Positions 49,576 to 58,585 of a DNA stretch of 64,000 bases are shown here, piece by piece (within the stretch, counting starts at the first letter, position 1; each line of letters starts with the position of its first letter). Under the pieces are notes generated by a model. The model searched no databases and was not told the DNA's origin. It worked only from the letters and a program-made list of their open reading frames with translations. The position numbers and the translations under genes are program-made. This DNA comes from Burkholderia contaminans. Its GTDB lineage: Bacteria > Pseudomonadota > Gammaproteobacteria > Burkholderiales > Burkholderiaceae. The DNA lies in contig NZ_CP090640.1 of the NCBI RefSeq assembly GCF_029633825.1, positions 744,001-808,000 of the forward strand, in the 5' to 3' direction.

Positions 49576-50301
49576 TCACACGTGTGCCGCCGCGCCGTCG
49601 ATCGCCGCGCGCACGCGCTCGACGAGTGATTGATCGACCGGCGCCAGCACCTCCCCGCGCGGCCGCACGCCCGAACCGAAATGCACCGCGCGCACGCCGG
49701 TCGCGCGGACGAAATCGCCGACCGCATCGACCGTGAGCCCCGAGCCGGCCAGCACCGTGCAGGTCGAGCCTGCCGCCTGCCGCACCAGCCGCGTGATCGT
49801 CGCGACCGCGTCGAGCACCGACGGATGGCCGCCCGACGTCAGCACCGACGTGACGGACGGCACGCGCAGCAGCGCGTCGAATGCGGCGTTGAGATCGCGC
49901 GAGACGTCGAACGCGCGGTGGAAGGTCAGTGCGCGACCGTCCGCTGCGGCCGCGATGCGCGCCAGTGCGTCGAGATCGACGTCGCCGCGTGCGTCGAGCG
50001 CGCCGAACACGACGCCGTTCGCACCGGCCGCGACGGCTGCACGCACGTCGCGTTCGATCACGCGGAGATCGTCGGCGTCATAGACGAACGACCGGCTGTG
50101 CGGTCGCACGATCACGTTGACGGGGATCGGCACGGCGGCCACGACGGCTTCGATCAGGCCGACGCTCGGCGTCAGCCCGCCTTCGGTGATCGCGGTCACG
50201 AGTTCGAGGCGGTCGGCGCCCGCGCGGGCGGCGGCCTTCGCATCGCCGACGGTCGTGGCGATCACTTCGAGGAGAACGGAGGAGGCGGCGTTTCGGTTCA
50301 T
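49576..50301 (-). CDS. cutC: copper homeostasis protein CutC
   Basis: A 241-residue TIM-barrel protein of the CutC family. Recognisable segments are LLEVIATTVGDAKAAARAGADRLELV, EGGLTPSVGLIEAV, VIVRPHSRSFVY, GVVFGALDARGDVD, TFHRAFDV and VLTSGGHPSVLDA. It is cytoplasmic; the involvement of CutC in copper handling is debated, so the name reflects family membership. Confidence 0.92.
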   Translation of the reverse strand: MNRNAASSVLLEVIATTVGDAKAAARAGADRLELVTAITEGGLTPSVGLIEAVVAAVPIPVNVIVRPHSRSFVYDADDLRVIERDVRAAVAAGANGVVFGALDARGDVDLDALARIAAAADGRALTFHRAFDVSRDLNAAFDALLRVPSVTSVLTSGGHPSVLDAVATITRLVRQAAGSTCTVLAGSGLTVDAVGDFVRATGVRAVHFGSGVRPRGEVLAPVDQSLVERVRAAIDGAAAHV

Positions 50302-50395
50302 GGGCGGCCCGCGATTCGTCTGGACAATTCGCGCATCCTAGCCGAGCCGCGTGACGGACGCCAGTGTGCCGGCCGCGGCGCCGTGAACGACGCAG

Positions 50396-50800
50396 TCAAC
50401 CGCGCCGCACGAGCCACACGCCGACGAGCGCGGACAAGCCGGTCACCGCGGTGCCGGGCACGAAGCGGAACATGCGCGCGTTGAAGTACGCGCCCTGCTG
50501 CTGCATCACGTCGACGATCGCCGGTGTGAGCACGAGCATCCCCCAGCCCACCATCCCGAGCGCGGTGGTCGCGGCCGCGACGAGCAACACGATGCCCGCG
50601 CCGCGCGCACGCGGCCGGAATGCGCCGGCAAACGCGCCCGCAGCGAGCAACAGGGCCGACACCGCGAACAGCACGGCGACGAATACGACGGTCGCGCCCG
50701 CGTGGCCGACTTTCATGAACGCCATCATCTGCGCGGTGATCACGCACATGCCCGCGATCGTGAACAGCATGATCGCGAGCGCATTGCGCGCGAAACTCAT
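50396..50800 (-). CDS. four-helix membrane protein, unknown function
   Basis: A 134-residue hydrophobic protein with about four transmembrane helices (ALAIMLFTIAGMCVITAQM, ATVVFVAVLFAVSALLLAAG, AGIVLLVAAATTALGMVGWG and AVTGLSALVGVWLV). I do not recognise the family. Its ATG overlaps the stop of the upstream membrane-protein gene (ATGA at 50797-50800), so the two are translationally coupled and may form one complex. Confidence 0.7.
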   Translation of the reverse strand: MSFARNALAIMLFTIAGMCVITAQMMAFMKVGHAGATVVFVAVLFAVSALLLAAGAFAGAFRPRARGAGIVLLVAAATTALGMVGWGMLVLTPAIVDVMQQQGAYFNARMFRFVPGTAVTGLSALVGVWLVRRG

Positions 50801-51180
50801 GCGTTCGCCTGGAAATACGCGGTCGCGGGACGCCGGAACAGCAGGTAGACGAACAGCGCGAACAGCAGGACGCCGGGAATCAGCACCGCATACATCGACG
50901 CCGGCATGTTGACGAACGAGAACGCGAAGCCGAGCACGGCCGTCGCGATATAGGCCTTGCGCGACCATTCGCGGCCCTTGAGGATCGCGATGCCGATCGC
51001 GACGTTCACGGCTTCGAGGATCACGCTGATGCCGAGCGTCGCCCAGACGGGCAGCAGGTAGTGCGACAGCAGCGCCTGGGTGGTCGGCATGCCGATCGTG
51101 AATGGCGTATAGACGCACGTGATCGCGTTGGTCACGATGATGATCCACGCGAGAATGGTCAGCGAAATCGGTCTTTTCAT
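50797..51180 (-). CDS. small membrane protein, unknown function
   Basis: A 127-residue protein with about three to four transmembrane helices, starting MKRPISLTILAWIIIVTNAI. It resembles small inner-membrane proteins of unknown role, with ILKGREWSRKAYIATAVLGF between helices 2 and 3. GGAAAACACA lies before the ATG. It is coupled to the next membrane protein gene by an ATGA overlap. Confidence 0.7.
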   Translation of the reverse strand: MKRPISLTILAWIIIVTNAITCVYTPFTIGMPTTQALLSHYLLPVWATLGISVILEAVNVAIGIAILKGREWSRKAYIATAVLGFAFSFVNMPASMYAVLIPGVLLFALFVYLLFRRPATAYFQANA

Positions 51181-51336
51181 TGTGTTTTCCTTGTTATTCG
51201 CCGCCATGGTGGCCCCCGGGACGGCGCGCTCGCGGTCACGATGGCCGCGGTCGGGCCATTGTCGGGGAAGCGCAACGCGAACGCAACGGCCGCCCCGTTC
51301 CGCTCGCCCCATCCGCCGGCGCCGGTGCGCGCGGCG

Positions 51337-52623
51337 CTAGCCGGCGTCCGCTTCGTCGTCGCGCCAGTCGATATCGCCGCACAGCACGCGCTGCGCGTCG
51401 CCGATGCGCACGGCCACCGACAGCGTCACGCACGGCTGCGCCTCGTTGATCGACAGGTAAGGCCGCGTGACCTGCACGCGCCCCGGCTCGGCGATCGCCG
51501 AGCGGAAATACGGCCGGCGCAGCCAGTTCGCGCCCTGCGCGTCGGCCAGCGGCGAGAAGCGTGCCTCGGCAAGTGCGCGGTCGGCGCGCAGCACGACGTT
51601 GCGGCCCGACTGGCGGCCGTGCGCGTCGAGCAGGAAGCAGCGCGCGGCCGCGTCGAGCGCGAGGAAGTTCCAGCACACCTCGTCGAGCGGCTCGCCGGCC
51701 GCGAGACGCTCGGCCGCACGTTCGAACGCGCGCAGGTACGGCGCGAGCCGCTGCGCATCGCGCCGCTCGCGCGCGTCGGTCTGCTGCCGGAAGCGCTCGG
51801 TCAGCTCGCCGATGCAGCCCGTCGCGGCCGCGCTGTCCGGCAGCCCCGGCGCCGGCCGGCCGAAATAGTAGCCCTGCACGAAATCGGCCTCGCACGACAG
51901 CGCGATCTGCGCCTCGTGCTCGGTCTCGATGCCCTCGACGAGCACCAGCTTGCCGGCCTCGTGCAGCAGCGTCACGAGCCCGTGCAGGATCGCGGTGAGC
52001 CCCGTGCGGTGCGCCGCGTGCGACAGCATGATCCGGTCGAGCTTCACGATGTCCGGGTTCAGTTGCCAGATCCGCTCGAGGTTCGAGTGACCCGCGCCGA
52101 AATCGTCGAGCGCGATCAGGAAACCGTGCGTGCGGAATTCGCGCACGGCCTCGGCGAGCCGCTCGACGTCTTCCGCGCGCTGTTCGAGCACTTCGAGCAC
52201 GACGCGGCGCGGCGGCATGCCGAGCCGCTTCAGGTTCGCGAGCAGCGCGGCCGCCTGGAACGGGTCGGTGAGCACACCCGGATGCACGTTGAGGAACAGC
52301 CACTCGCGCTCGGCGCCGAGCAGCGCGAAGTTCTCGAGATGCAGCGCCTGCGCGAGCCGGTCGAGCTGCAGCAGCTCGCCCTGGCGCGCGGCTTCGCCGA
52401 ACACGTCGAGCGGCGACACGGCGCGATCGAGCGCATCGTGCGCGCGCAGCAGCGCCTCGTAACCCACCGCACGCTGGTGCGACAGGCTGAAAATCGGCTG
52501 GAATACGGTCGTCAGCGTCATGTCGCGGTGCTGCGTCGCCAGACGTTCGAAGCCGGAACTCACCTCCCGCTCGAACCGGTACGGCGACGCGGCGGCCGGA
52601 CGCTCCTGTTGCACGATCGTCAT
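51337..52623 (-). CDS. EAL-domain cyclic-di-GMP phosphodiesterase with C-terminal sensory domain
   Basis: A 428-residue cytoplasmic protein. The N-terminal EAL domain (about 35-265) keeps the catalytic and metal residues: E56 (EALLR), N112 (LNVHP), E144 (LEVLE), D173-D174 (DDFGAG), K194 (VKLDRIM), E230 (VEGIET) and Q250 (FVQGYYFG). It should therefore hydrolyse c-di-GMP. The remaining 160 residues resemble a YkuI_C/PDC-like sensory domain (NVVLRADRALAEARFSPLAD, NWLRRPYFRSAI). There are no transmembrane helices. The gene stands alone. Confidence 0.9.
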   Translation of the reverse strand: MTIVQQERPAAASPYRFEREVSSGFERLATQHRDMTLTTVFQPIFSLSHQRAVGYEALLRAHDALDRAVSPLDVFGEAARQGELLQLDRLAQALHLENFALLGAEREWLFLNVHPGVLTDPFQAAALLANLKRLGMPPRRVVLEVLEQRAEDVERLAEAVREFRTHGFLIALDDFGAGHSNLERIWQLNPDIVKLDRIMLSHAAHRTGLTAILHGLVTLLHEAGKLVLVEGIETEHEAQIALSCEADFVQGYYFGRPAPGLPDSAAATGCIGELTERFRQQTDARERRDAQRLAPYLRAFERAAERLAAGEPLDEVCWNFLALDAAARCFLLDAHGRQSGRNVVLRADRALAEARFSPLADAQGANWLRRPYFRSAIAEPGRVQVTRPYLSINEAQPCVTLSVAVRIGDAQRVLCGDIDWRDDEADAG

Positions 52624-52920
52624 GCGTTCCTCCTGGTATTGCCTTCGAACGCGGCGCCCGACACAGCGAGCGGCGCGTGCATTGTCTTGGTTGGACCCTC
52701 GGTTGCCCGGTCGACGCCGGGCGGCTGCCCCATATCAAGCAAGCTCCGTGCAAGGCGCCGACAACCCTTGCGCCGTGCGCCTCGCGCCGGCCTGCCGCAC
52801 CATCCCGGCGCAGGTCGCGCGCACCATTTTCGTGCGCGCGCACCGGCCGCTTGAACGCAGCCGTTACGCCAGCAGGCTACACTCCGTACGATCGTTTCAT
52901 TCCCCGTATTCGCCGTATCG

Positions 52921-54588
52921 ATGGAAATCGTCTTCACAGTCCTGATCCTGCTGCTGACCGTCGCGCTGTCCGGCGCCGTCACACGCATCCTGCCGTTCCA
53001 ACTGCCGTTGCCACTGATGCAGATCGCGTTCGGCGCGATGCTCGCGTGGCCGAAGCTGAACCTGCACGTCACGTTCGATCCCGAAATCTTCATGCTGCTG
53101 TTCATTCCGCCGCTGCTGTTCGCGGACGGCTGGCGGATTCCGAAGCGCGAGCTGTACCTGCAGCGCCGCGCGATCCTGATGCTCGCATTCGGGCTCGTGT
53201 TCATGACGGTACTCGCAGTGGGCTACTTCGCGCACTGGCTGATACCCGAGTTGCCGCTGCCGATCGCGTTCGCGCTCGCGGCCGTGCTGTCGCCAACCGA
53301 CGCGGTCGCGCTGTCCGGGATCGCCGGCAAGGGTCGCATTCCGCCGCAGCTGATGCACATCCTCGAAGGCGAGGCGCTGATGAACGACGCGTCGGGCCTC
53401 GTCGCGCTGAAATTCGCGATCGCCGCCGCACTGACGGGCATGTTCTCGCTGCGCGACGCATCGGTCACGTTCGTGATCGTCGCGGCCGGCGGGCTTGCGA
53501 CGGGCGCGATCGTGTCGTGGGCGTTCAGCGCGCTGTCGACCCGCTTCCTGAACGCCGAGCAGGAAGGCGATCCGGCCCCCGGCATCGTGATGACGCTGCT
53601 CGTGCCGTTCGCGGCCTACCTGTTCGCCGAGCACCTCGACCTGTCGGGCGTGCTGGCGGCCGTGTCGGCCGGGATGATGATGAACTACACGAGCTTCTCG
53701 CGTAAAAGCACCGTCGCGTCGCGCGTGCGTGCCGAAAGCACGTGGGCGATGATCGAGTTCGTGTTCAACGGCATGGTGTTCATCATGCTCGGGCTGCAGC
53801 TGCCGCACATCATCGGCCGCACGCTCGTCGACGCGCACCACACGAGCGACGCGCTCGTCGGCCGGATGATCTTCAACGTCTGCGCGATGATGCTCGCGCT
53901 GTATGCGATCCGCTTCCTGTGGGTCTGGCTGCTGCGCTGGTTCGCGAGCCGTCGCGCCGCGCGCCACGGCCTCGCGGGCACGATGGCCGGCGTGCGCACG
54001 ATCGCGGTGATGACGGTCGGCGGCGTGCGCGGCGCGGTCACGCTCGCCGGCGTGCTGTCGATTCCGGTCGCGCTGTCCGACGGCGTGCCGCTGCCGGGCC
54101 GCGATACGGCGATCTTCGTCGCGTCGGCCGTGATCCTCGGCTCGCTCGTCGTCGCGGTGATCGGCCTGCCGCTGCTGCTGCGCGGCGTGCGTTCGTCGCG
54201 CAGCCCGCTCGGCGACGAGGAACGCGCCGCGCGCGCGGCCGCCGCGCAGGCCGCGATCCGCGCGATCGATTCGTCGCACGACGCGATCTCGGTCGATCTC
54301 GACGAATCGGGCGCCGCACGCTGCGCGGATATCTCCGCGCGCGTGATGGACCAGTACCGCCGCCGCCTCGCGACGCTCGCCGACGACGGCCCCACGCCGC
54401 GCGCGGAAGCGAAGCAGGCCGAAACGATGGAACTGCAGATGCGGATCGCCGCCGTGCGCGCGGAACGCTCCGCGCTGTATCGGCTGCGCAGCGAGAGCAA
54501 GATTTCCGACGAGACGCTGACGAAGCTGCTCCGCGAGATCGACCTGTCGGAAACCGCGCTGTCGACGCGCAAGAAAGGCCTTGTCTAA
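52921..54588 (+). CDS. CPA1-family Na+/H+ antiporter
   Basis: A 555-residue inner-membrane cation/proton antiporter (NhaP/YjcE type). About 12 hydrophobic helices span residues 1-430. The ion-binding motifs are SPTDAVALSGI (124-134) and EGEALMNDASGL (149-160, with N155-D156). A cytoplasmic coiled tail (about 440-555), rich in A, R and E, follows. The ATG at 52921 has no strong ribosome binding site. It converges with the ferredoxin oxidoreductase gene across a shared terminator. Confidence 0.92.
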   Translation: MEIVFTVLILLLTVALSGAVTRILPFQLPLPLMQIAFGAMLAWPKLNLHVTFDPEIFMLLFIPPLLFADGWRIPKRELYLQRRAILMLAFGLVFMTVLAVGYFAHWLIPELPLPIAFALAAVLSPTDAVALSGIAGKGRIPPQLMHILEGEALMNDASGLVALKFAIAAALTGMFSLRDASVTFVIVAAGGLATGAIVSWAFSALSTRFLNAEQEGDPAPGIVMTLLVPFAAYLFAEHLDLSGVLAAVSAGMMMNYTSFSRKSTVASRVRAESTWAMIEFVFNGMVFIMLGLQLPHIIGRTLVDAHHTSDALVGRMIFNVCAMMLALYAIRFLWVWLLRWFASRRAARHGLAGTMAGVRTIAVMTVGGVRGAVTLAGVLSIPVALSDGVPLPGRDTAIFVASAVILGSLVVAVIGLPLLLRGVRSSRSPLGDEERAARAAAAQAAIRAIDSSHDAISVDLDESGAARCADISARVMDQYRRRLATLADDGPTPRAEAKQAETMELQMRIAAVRAERSALYRLRSESKISDETLTKLLREIDLSETALSTRKKGLV

Positions 54589-54623
54589 AGGCTCGGCGGC
54601 TGCCTGAACGCGGCGGCTGCCCA

Positions 54624-54658
54624 ATAAAAAACGGCGACGCTCGAGCGTCGCCGTTTTC
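54624..54658. terminator. bidirectional intrinsic terminator between convergent genes
   Basis: AAAACGGCGACGCTCGAGCG with its mirror, ending CGCCGTTTT, forms a long perfect stem with A- and T-tracts, 35 bp after the antiporter stop and 20 bp after the oxidoreductase stop. Confidence 0.92.
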
Positions 54659-54677
54659 ACATCCGCCCGCGTTCGCG

Positions 54678-57600
54678 TTACTTCGCGACGACGACCGGAA
54701 TCCCCTTCAGCATCCCCGCCCCCTTCATCTCGTCGAGCGCGTGCTGCACGGCCGCGCTCGTCGCCGCTTCGATGCCGAGCTGCAGTGCGAGCTCGCGCTC
54801 CGCGCGCTTCACGCCGGCCAGGTTGCGCACCTTCACGTGACCGAAGCCGCGCACGCGTGCGTGCAGGTCGGCCAGTTGCGTGACCTGCGCCGCATTGCCG
54901 GCGGTCGTTGCCGCGAGCGCACGCGCGAGCGTCGTCTCGTAGTCGTCGGCGAGCGCACGCTCCATCCTGCGCTCGACGGTGCGGCCGAACGGATCGAGCC
55001 ACGTGCCGCGCAGGCTGCGCACGCGCGCCAGCATGCCGAACACCGGCCACATCCACGGGCCGAACACGCGCTTCTTCGGTGCGCTGCCGTCGCGGCCGGC
55101 CTTCGCGACGGTCGGCGGCGCCAGGTTGAACTTCACGCGATACGCCTGCCCCGGCACGCCTTCGAATTGCGCTTCGAGCGCCGTGCGGAACGCATCGTCC
55201 GTGTACAGCCGCGCGACTTCGTATTCGTCCTTCACCGCGAGCAGCCGGTAGAACGTCGTCGCGACCGCGCGCGTCAGCGCGTCGTCGCCCTTCGCACGTG
55301 CCGCGCTCACGAGCGCACGATAGCGCTCGACATAGCGTGCGCCACCGTAAGCATCGAGACGCGCTTCGCGATCGGCGATCAGCTCGGCGAGCGTCTCCGG
55401 CGCGGCATGCGCGGCCACCGTGTGACGCGCGTTCCACAACGCATCGAGGCCCGCCGCGTCGCCGGCCGCCATCCGGCCGATCGAGAACGCGAGCTTGTTC
55501 ATCGGCACCGCGACGTTGTTCAGCTCGATCGCGCGCATCATCGCCGCGAGCGACACCGGCACGAGGCCGAGCTGCCATGCATAGCCGAGCATCAGGATGT
55601 TCGCGCCGATCGAATCGCCGAGGAACTTCGCGGCGAGCGCCTGCGCGTCGCAGCTCGACAGGTAGCCGTCGCCGGCCGCGTGGCGCATCTTCTCGAGCAG
55701 CGCATCCGCGTGCAGGTTCGCGTCGGGGTTCTGCACGAACGACGCATTCGGGATCCGGTGCGTGTTGACGACGATCCGCGAACGCTCGTGACGCACCGTC
55801 TGCAGCGCCTCGGCGCTCGCGCCGACGACCATGTCGCACGCGAGCAGCACGTCCGCCTGCTGCGTATCGATGCGCACCTGGTTTAGCCATCGGTCGCTCG
55901 ATGCGATCCGCACGAACGACAGCACCGAGCCGCCCTTCTGCGCGAAGCCCATGAAGTCGAGCACCGACGCGCTCTTGCCTTCGAGGTGCGCGGCCATGCT
56001 GATCAGCGCGCCGACCGTCACGACGCCCGTGCCGCCGACGCCCGTCACGAGCATGTCGAACGGCGCCGCGTCGAGATGCGTGGCCGGCACCGGCAGCGCG
56101 TCGACGCGCGCGGCGAGCGCGGCTTCGTCGAATGCAGCGCCGGCGGCCTTCTTCAGCGCCGCGCCTTCGACCGTCACGAAGCTCGGGCAGAAGCCGTTCA
56201 CGCACGAATAATCCTTGTTGCACGACGACTGGTCGATGCGGCGCTTGCGACCGAGCGGCGTTTCGAGCGGCTCGACCGACAGGCAGTTCGACTGCACGCC
56301 GCAATCGCCGCAGCCTTCGCACACGGCGTCGTTGATGAACAGGCGCTTGTCCGGGTCGGGGAATTCGCCCTTCTTGCGGCGGCGGCGCTTCTCGGCCGCG
56401 CAGGTCTGGTCGTAGATCAGCACGGTGACGCCCGGCGTCTCGCGCAGCTCGCGCTGCACGGTGTCGAGTTCGCTGCGGTGATGGAACGTCGTGCCCGGCG
56501 GGAACTGGCCGTGATGACCGTCGTACTTCTCCGGCTCGTCGGACACGACCACGAAGCGCGACACGCCCTCCGCCTCGACCTGCCGCGCGATCTGCGGCAC
56601 CGAAATGCTGCCGTCGACCGGCTGGCCGCCCGTCATCGCGACCGCGTCGTTGTAGAGGATCTTGTACGTGATGTTCGCTTTCGCGGCGACCGCCTGGCGG
56701 ATCGCGAGGATGCCCGAGTGGAAGTAGGTGCCGTCGCCGAGGTTCTGGAACACGTGCTTCGTGTTCGTGAACATCGCGTGCGCGGCCCAGTCGACGCCTT
56801 CGCCACCCATCTGGATCAGGCCAGTGGTGTCGCGCTCCATCCACGACGCCATGAAGTGGCAGCCGATGCCGGCCTGCGCGATCGAGCCTTCCGGCACCTT
56901 CGTCGACGTGTTGTGCGGGCAGCCCGAGCAGAAGTACGGCGTGCGCTTCACCGCGTCCGCCTCGTTCGACAGGATCTGCGGCGCGACGAGGTCGACCACG
57001 CGCTCGCGGCGGTCGAGCGCCGGCTTGTGGCGCGCGAGCCAGTCGGCGAACACCGGCAGGATGCGCGACGGACGCAGCTCGCCGAGCTCCGACAGCAGGC
57101 AGCCGCCGACGGCGTCGTGCTTGCCGAGCACGCGCGGACGCGCGCCTTCCGTGCGGTTGTACAGATAGTCCTTGATCTGCTGCTCGATGACGGGGCCCTT
57201 CTCCTCGATCACGAGCACTTCGGCGAGCCCGTCGACGAAGGTTTCGACGCGCGTCATTTCGAGCGGGTACGACAGGCCGATCTTGTAGATCCGCACGCCG
57301 GCCGCGTCGAGATCGGCCACCGTCAGGTCGAGGCGGCGCAGCGCTTCCATCAGGTCGAGGTGCGCCTTGCCGCAGGTCACGATGCCGACGTTCGCCTGCG
57401 CGCTCGGCGCGATCCACTTGTCGATGCTGTTGGTGCGTGCGAAATGGCGCACCGCGTCGAGCTTCGCGGCGAGGCGCGCCTCGATCGTGAGGCTCGGCAG
57501 GTCCGGCCAGCGGTTGTGCAGGCCGCCCGTCGGCGGCGTGAAGCCTTCCGGTGCGGGCCACTGCGTCTGCAACGCGTCGAGGTCGACGGTCGAGCCCGAT

Positions 57601-58250
57601 TCGACCGTTTCGGAGATCGCCTTGAAACCGACCCACGCGCCCGAGTAGCGCGACAGCGCCCAGCCGTACAGGCCGAATTCGAGCATGTCGGCGATGTTCG
57701 CCGGGTTCACGACCGGCATGTGCCACGCGATCATCGCGAAGTCGCTCTGGTGCGGCATCGACGACGACACGCAGCCGTGGTCGTCGCCCGCGACGACGAG
57801 CACGCCGCCATGCGGCGACGAGCCGTACGCGTTGCCGTGCTTCAGCGCATCGCCGGCGCGATCGACGCCCGGGCCCTTGCCGTACCACATCGCATACACG
57901 CCCTCGACCGTGCGCTCGGGATCGGCCTCGACCCGCTGCGTGCCGAGTACGGCCGTGCCGCCGAGTTCCTCGTTGATCGCGGGCAGGAAGCGCACGCCGC
58001 CGGCGTCGAGCAGTTTCTTCGCCTTCCACAGCTGCTGGTCGACCATGCCGAGCGGCGAGCCGCGATAGCCGCTGACGAAGCCGGCCGTGTTGAGCCCCTG
58101 TTCGGCGTCGACCGTGCGCTGCATCAGCAGCAGGCGAACCAGCGCCTGCGTGCCGGTCAGGAAGATCCGGCCGCGCGTCGCGGTCAGGTTGTCGGTCAGG
58201 CGGTAGTCGGACAGGGCAGGCGTGCCGTCGACGGGCAGGCGGGCAGTCAT
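54678..58250 (-). CDS. indolepyruvate ferredoxin oxidoreductase family protein (fused alpha/beta subunits)
   Basis: A 1190-residue 2-oxoacid:ferredoxin oxidoreductase in one chain, the large proteobacterial form. It decarboxylates a 2-oxoacid (indolepyruvate or branched-chain types) to an acyl-CoA while reducing a carrier. Domains: pyrimidine-binding region (about 30-400, with GYRGSPLGM), a CSGC motif at 441-444 (FCSGCPHNTSTKVPEGS), thiamine pyrophosphate-binding (about 505-545, NLGDGTYFHSG), a 4Fe-4S motif with C644, C647, C650 and C656 (CEGCGDCGVQSNC), and a gamma-type domain starting at about 733 (GVGGTGVVTVGALI). The substrate is not identifiable from sequence. The start at 58250 opens MTARLPVDGTPALSDYRLTD. 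Confidence 0.93.
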   Translation of the reverse strand: MTARLPVDGTPALSDYRLTDNLTATRGRIFLTGTQALVRLLLMQRTVDAEQGLNTAGFVSGYRGSPLGMVDQQLWKAKKLLDAGGVRFLPAINEELGGTAVLGTQRVEADPERTVEGVYAMWYGKGPGVDRAGDALKHGNAYGSSPHGGVLVVAGDDHGCVSSSMPHQSDFAMIAWHMPVVNPANIADMLEFGLYGWALSRYSGAWVGFKAISETVESGSTVDLDALQTQWPAPEGFTPPTGGLHNRWPDLPSLTIEARLAAKLDAVRHFARTNSIDKWIAPSAQANVGIVTCGKAHLDLMEALRRLDLTVADLDAAGVRIYKIGLSYPLEMTRVETFVDGLAEVLVIEEKGPVIEQQIKDYLYNRTEGARPRVLGKHDAVGGCLLSELGELRPSRILPVFADWLARHKPALDRRERVVDLVAPQILSNEADAVKRTPYFCSGCPHNTSTKVPEGSIAQAGIGCHFMASWMERDTTGLIQMGGEGVDWAAHAMFTNTKHVFQNLGDGTYFHSGILAIRQAVAAKANITYKILYNDAVAMTGGQPVDGSISVPQIARQVEAEGVSRFVVVSDEPEKYDGHHGQFPPGTTFHHRSELDTVQRELRETPGVTVLIYDQTCAAEKRRRRKKGEFPDPDKRLFINDAVCEGCGDCGVQSNCLSVEPLETPLGRKRRIDQSSCNKDYSCVNGFCPSFVTVEGAALKKAAGAAFDEAALAARVDALPVPATHLDAAPFDMLVTGVGGTGVVTVGALISMAAHLEGKSASVLDFMGFAQKGGSVLSFVRIASSDRWLNQVRIDTQQADVLLACDMVVGASAEALQTVRHERSRIVVNTHRIPNASFVQNPDANLHADALLEKMRHAAGDGYLSSCDAQALAAKFLGDSIGANILMLGYAWQLGLVPVSLAAMMRAIELNNVAVPMNKLAFSIGRMAAGDAAGLDALWNARHTVAAHAAPETLAELIADREARLDAYGGARYVERYRALVSAARAKGDDALTRAVATTFYRLLAVKDEYEVARLYTDDAFRTALEAQFEGVPGQAYRVKFNLAPPTVAKAGRDGSAPKKRVFGPWMWPVFGMLARVRSLRGTWLDPFGRTVERRMERALADDYETTLARALAATTAGNAAQVTQLADLHARVRGFGHVKVRNLAGVKRAERELALQLGIEAATSAAVQHALDEMKGAGMLKGIPVVVAK

Positions 58251-58585
58251 GGGGGATGTCTCCGGATTGTGCTGTTCTGGGCGGCTCGGCAGGGCGTCGG
58301 GCGACGCGTGACTGGCGGCTGCGAATGGCTCTATTTTTTCGCGCGCAGCCGAGAATGTTTTTTCTCATCTTGCTCGGGCGGGCCGTCTGTGAGAAAGACC
58401 GCGCAGCTTTTTGCCGGGATTTGAGAGAGTTTTCGCGCACGGCGGTCGGGCGAGATCGGCGACGTGTCGGAGCGGGCGGGTCGTTTGCCGGGGAAACGCG
58501 TGGCGGTCCGACGGTGGCCCGGGTAGGTGGCGGGTGATGCTCGCGCCCCGTGTGACAAGGGTTTCAGCGCCTCGTGGCGGTGACT
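58251..58585. other. intergenic region upstream of the ferredoxin oxidoreductase gene
   Basis: About 335 bp without a gene that I can support. It must contain the minus-strand promoter of the oxidoreductase gene; two T-rich patches near 58332 and 58360 are the only AT-rich parts, but no convincing -35/-10 pair is seen. The tandem repeat array begins immediately to the right. Confidence 0.4.

Noticed and set aside
52897..58440. Minus-strand frame of about 1847 codons across the antiporter and oxidoreductase
   Set aside because: It is out of frame with the recognised 1190-residue oxidoreductase and runs antisense through the antiporter; it is an arginine-rich shadow.
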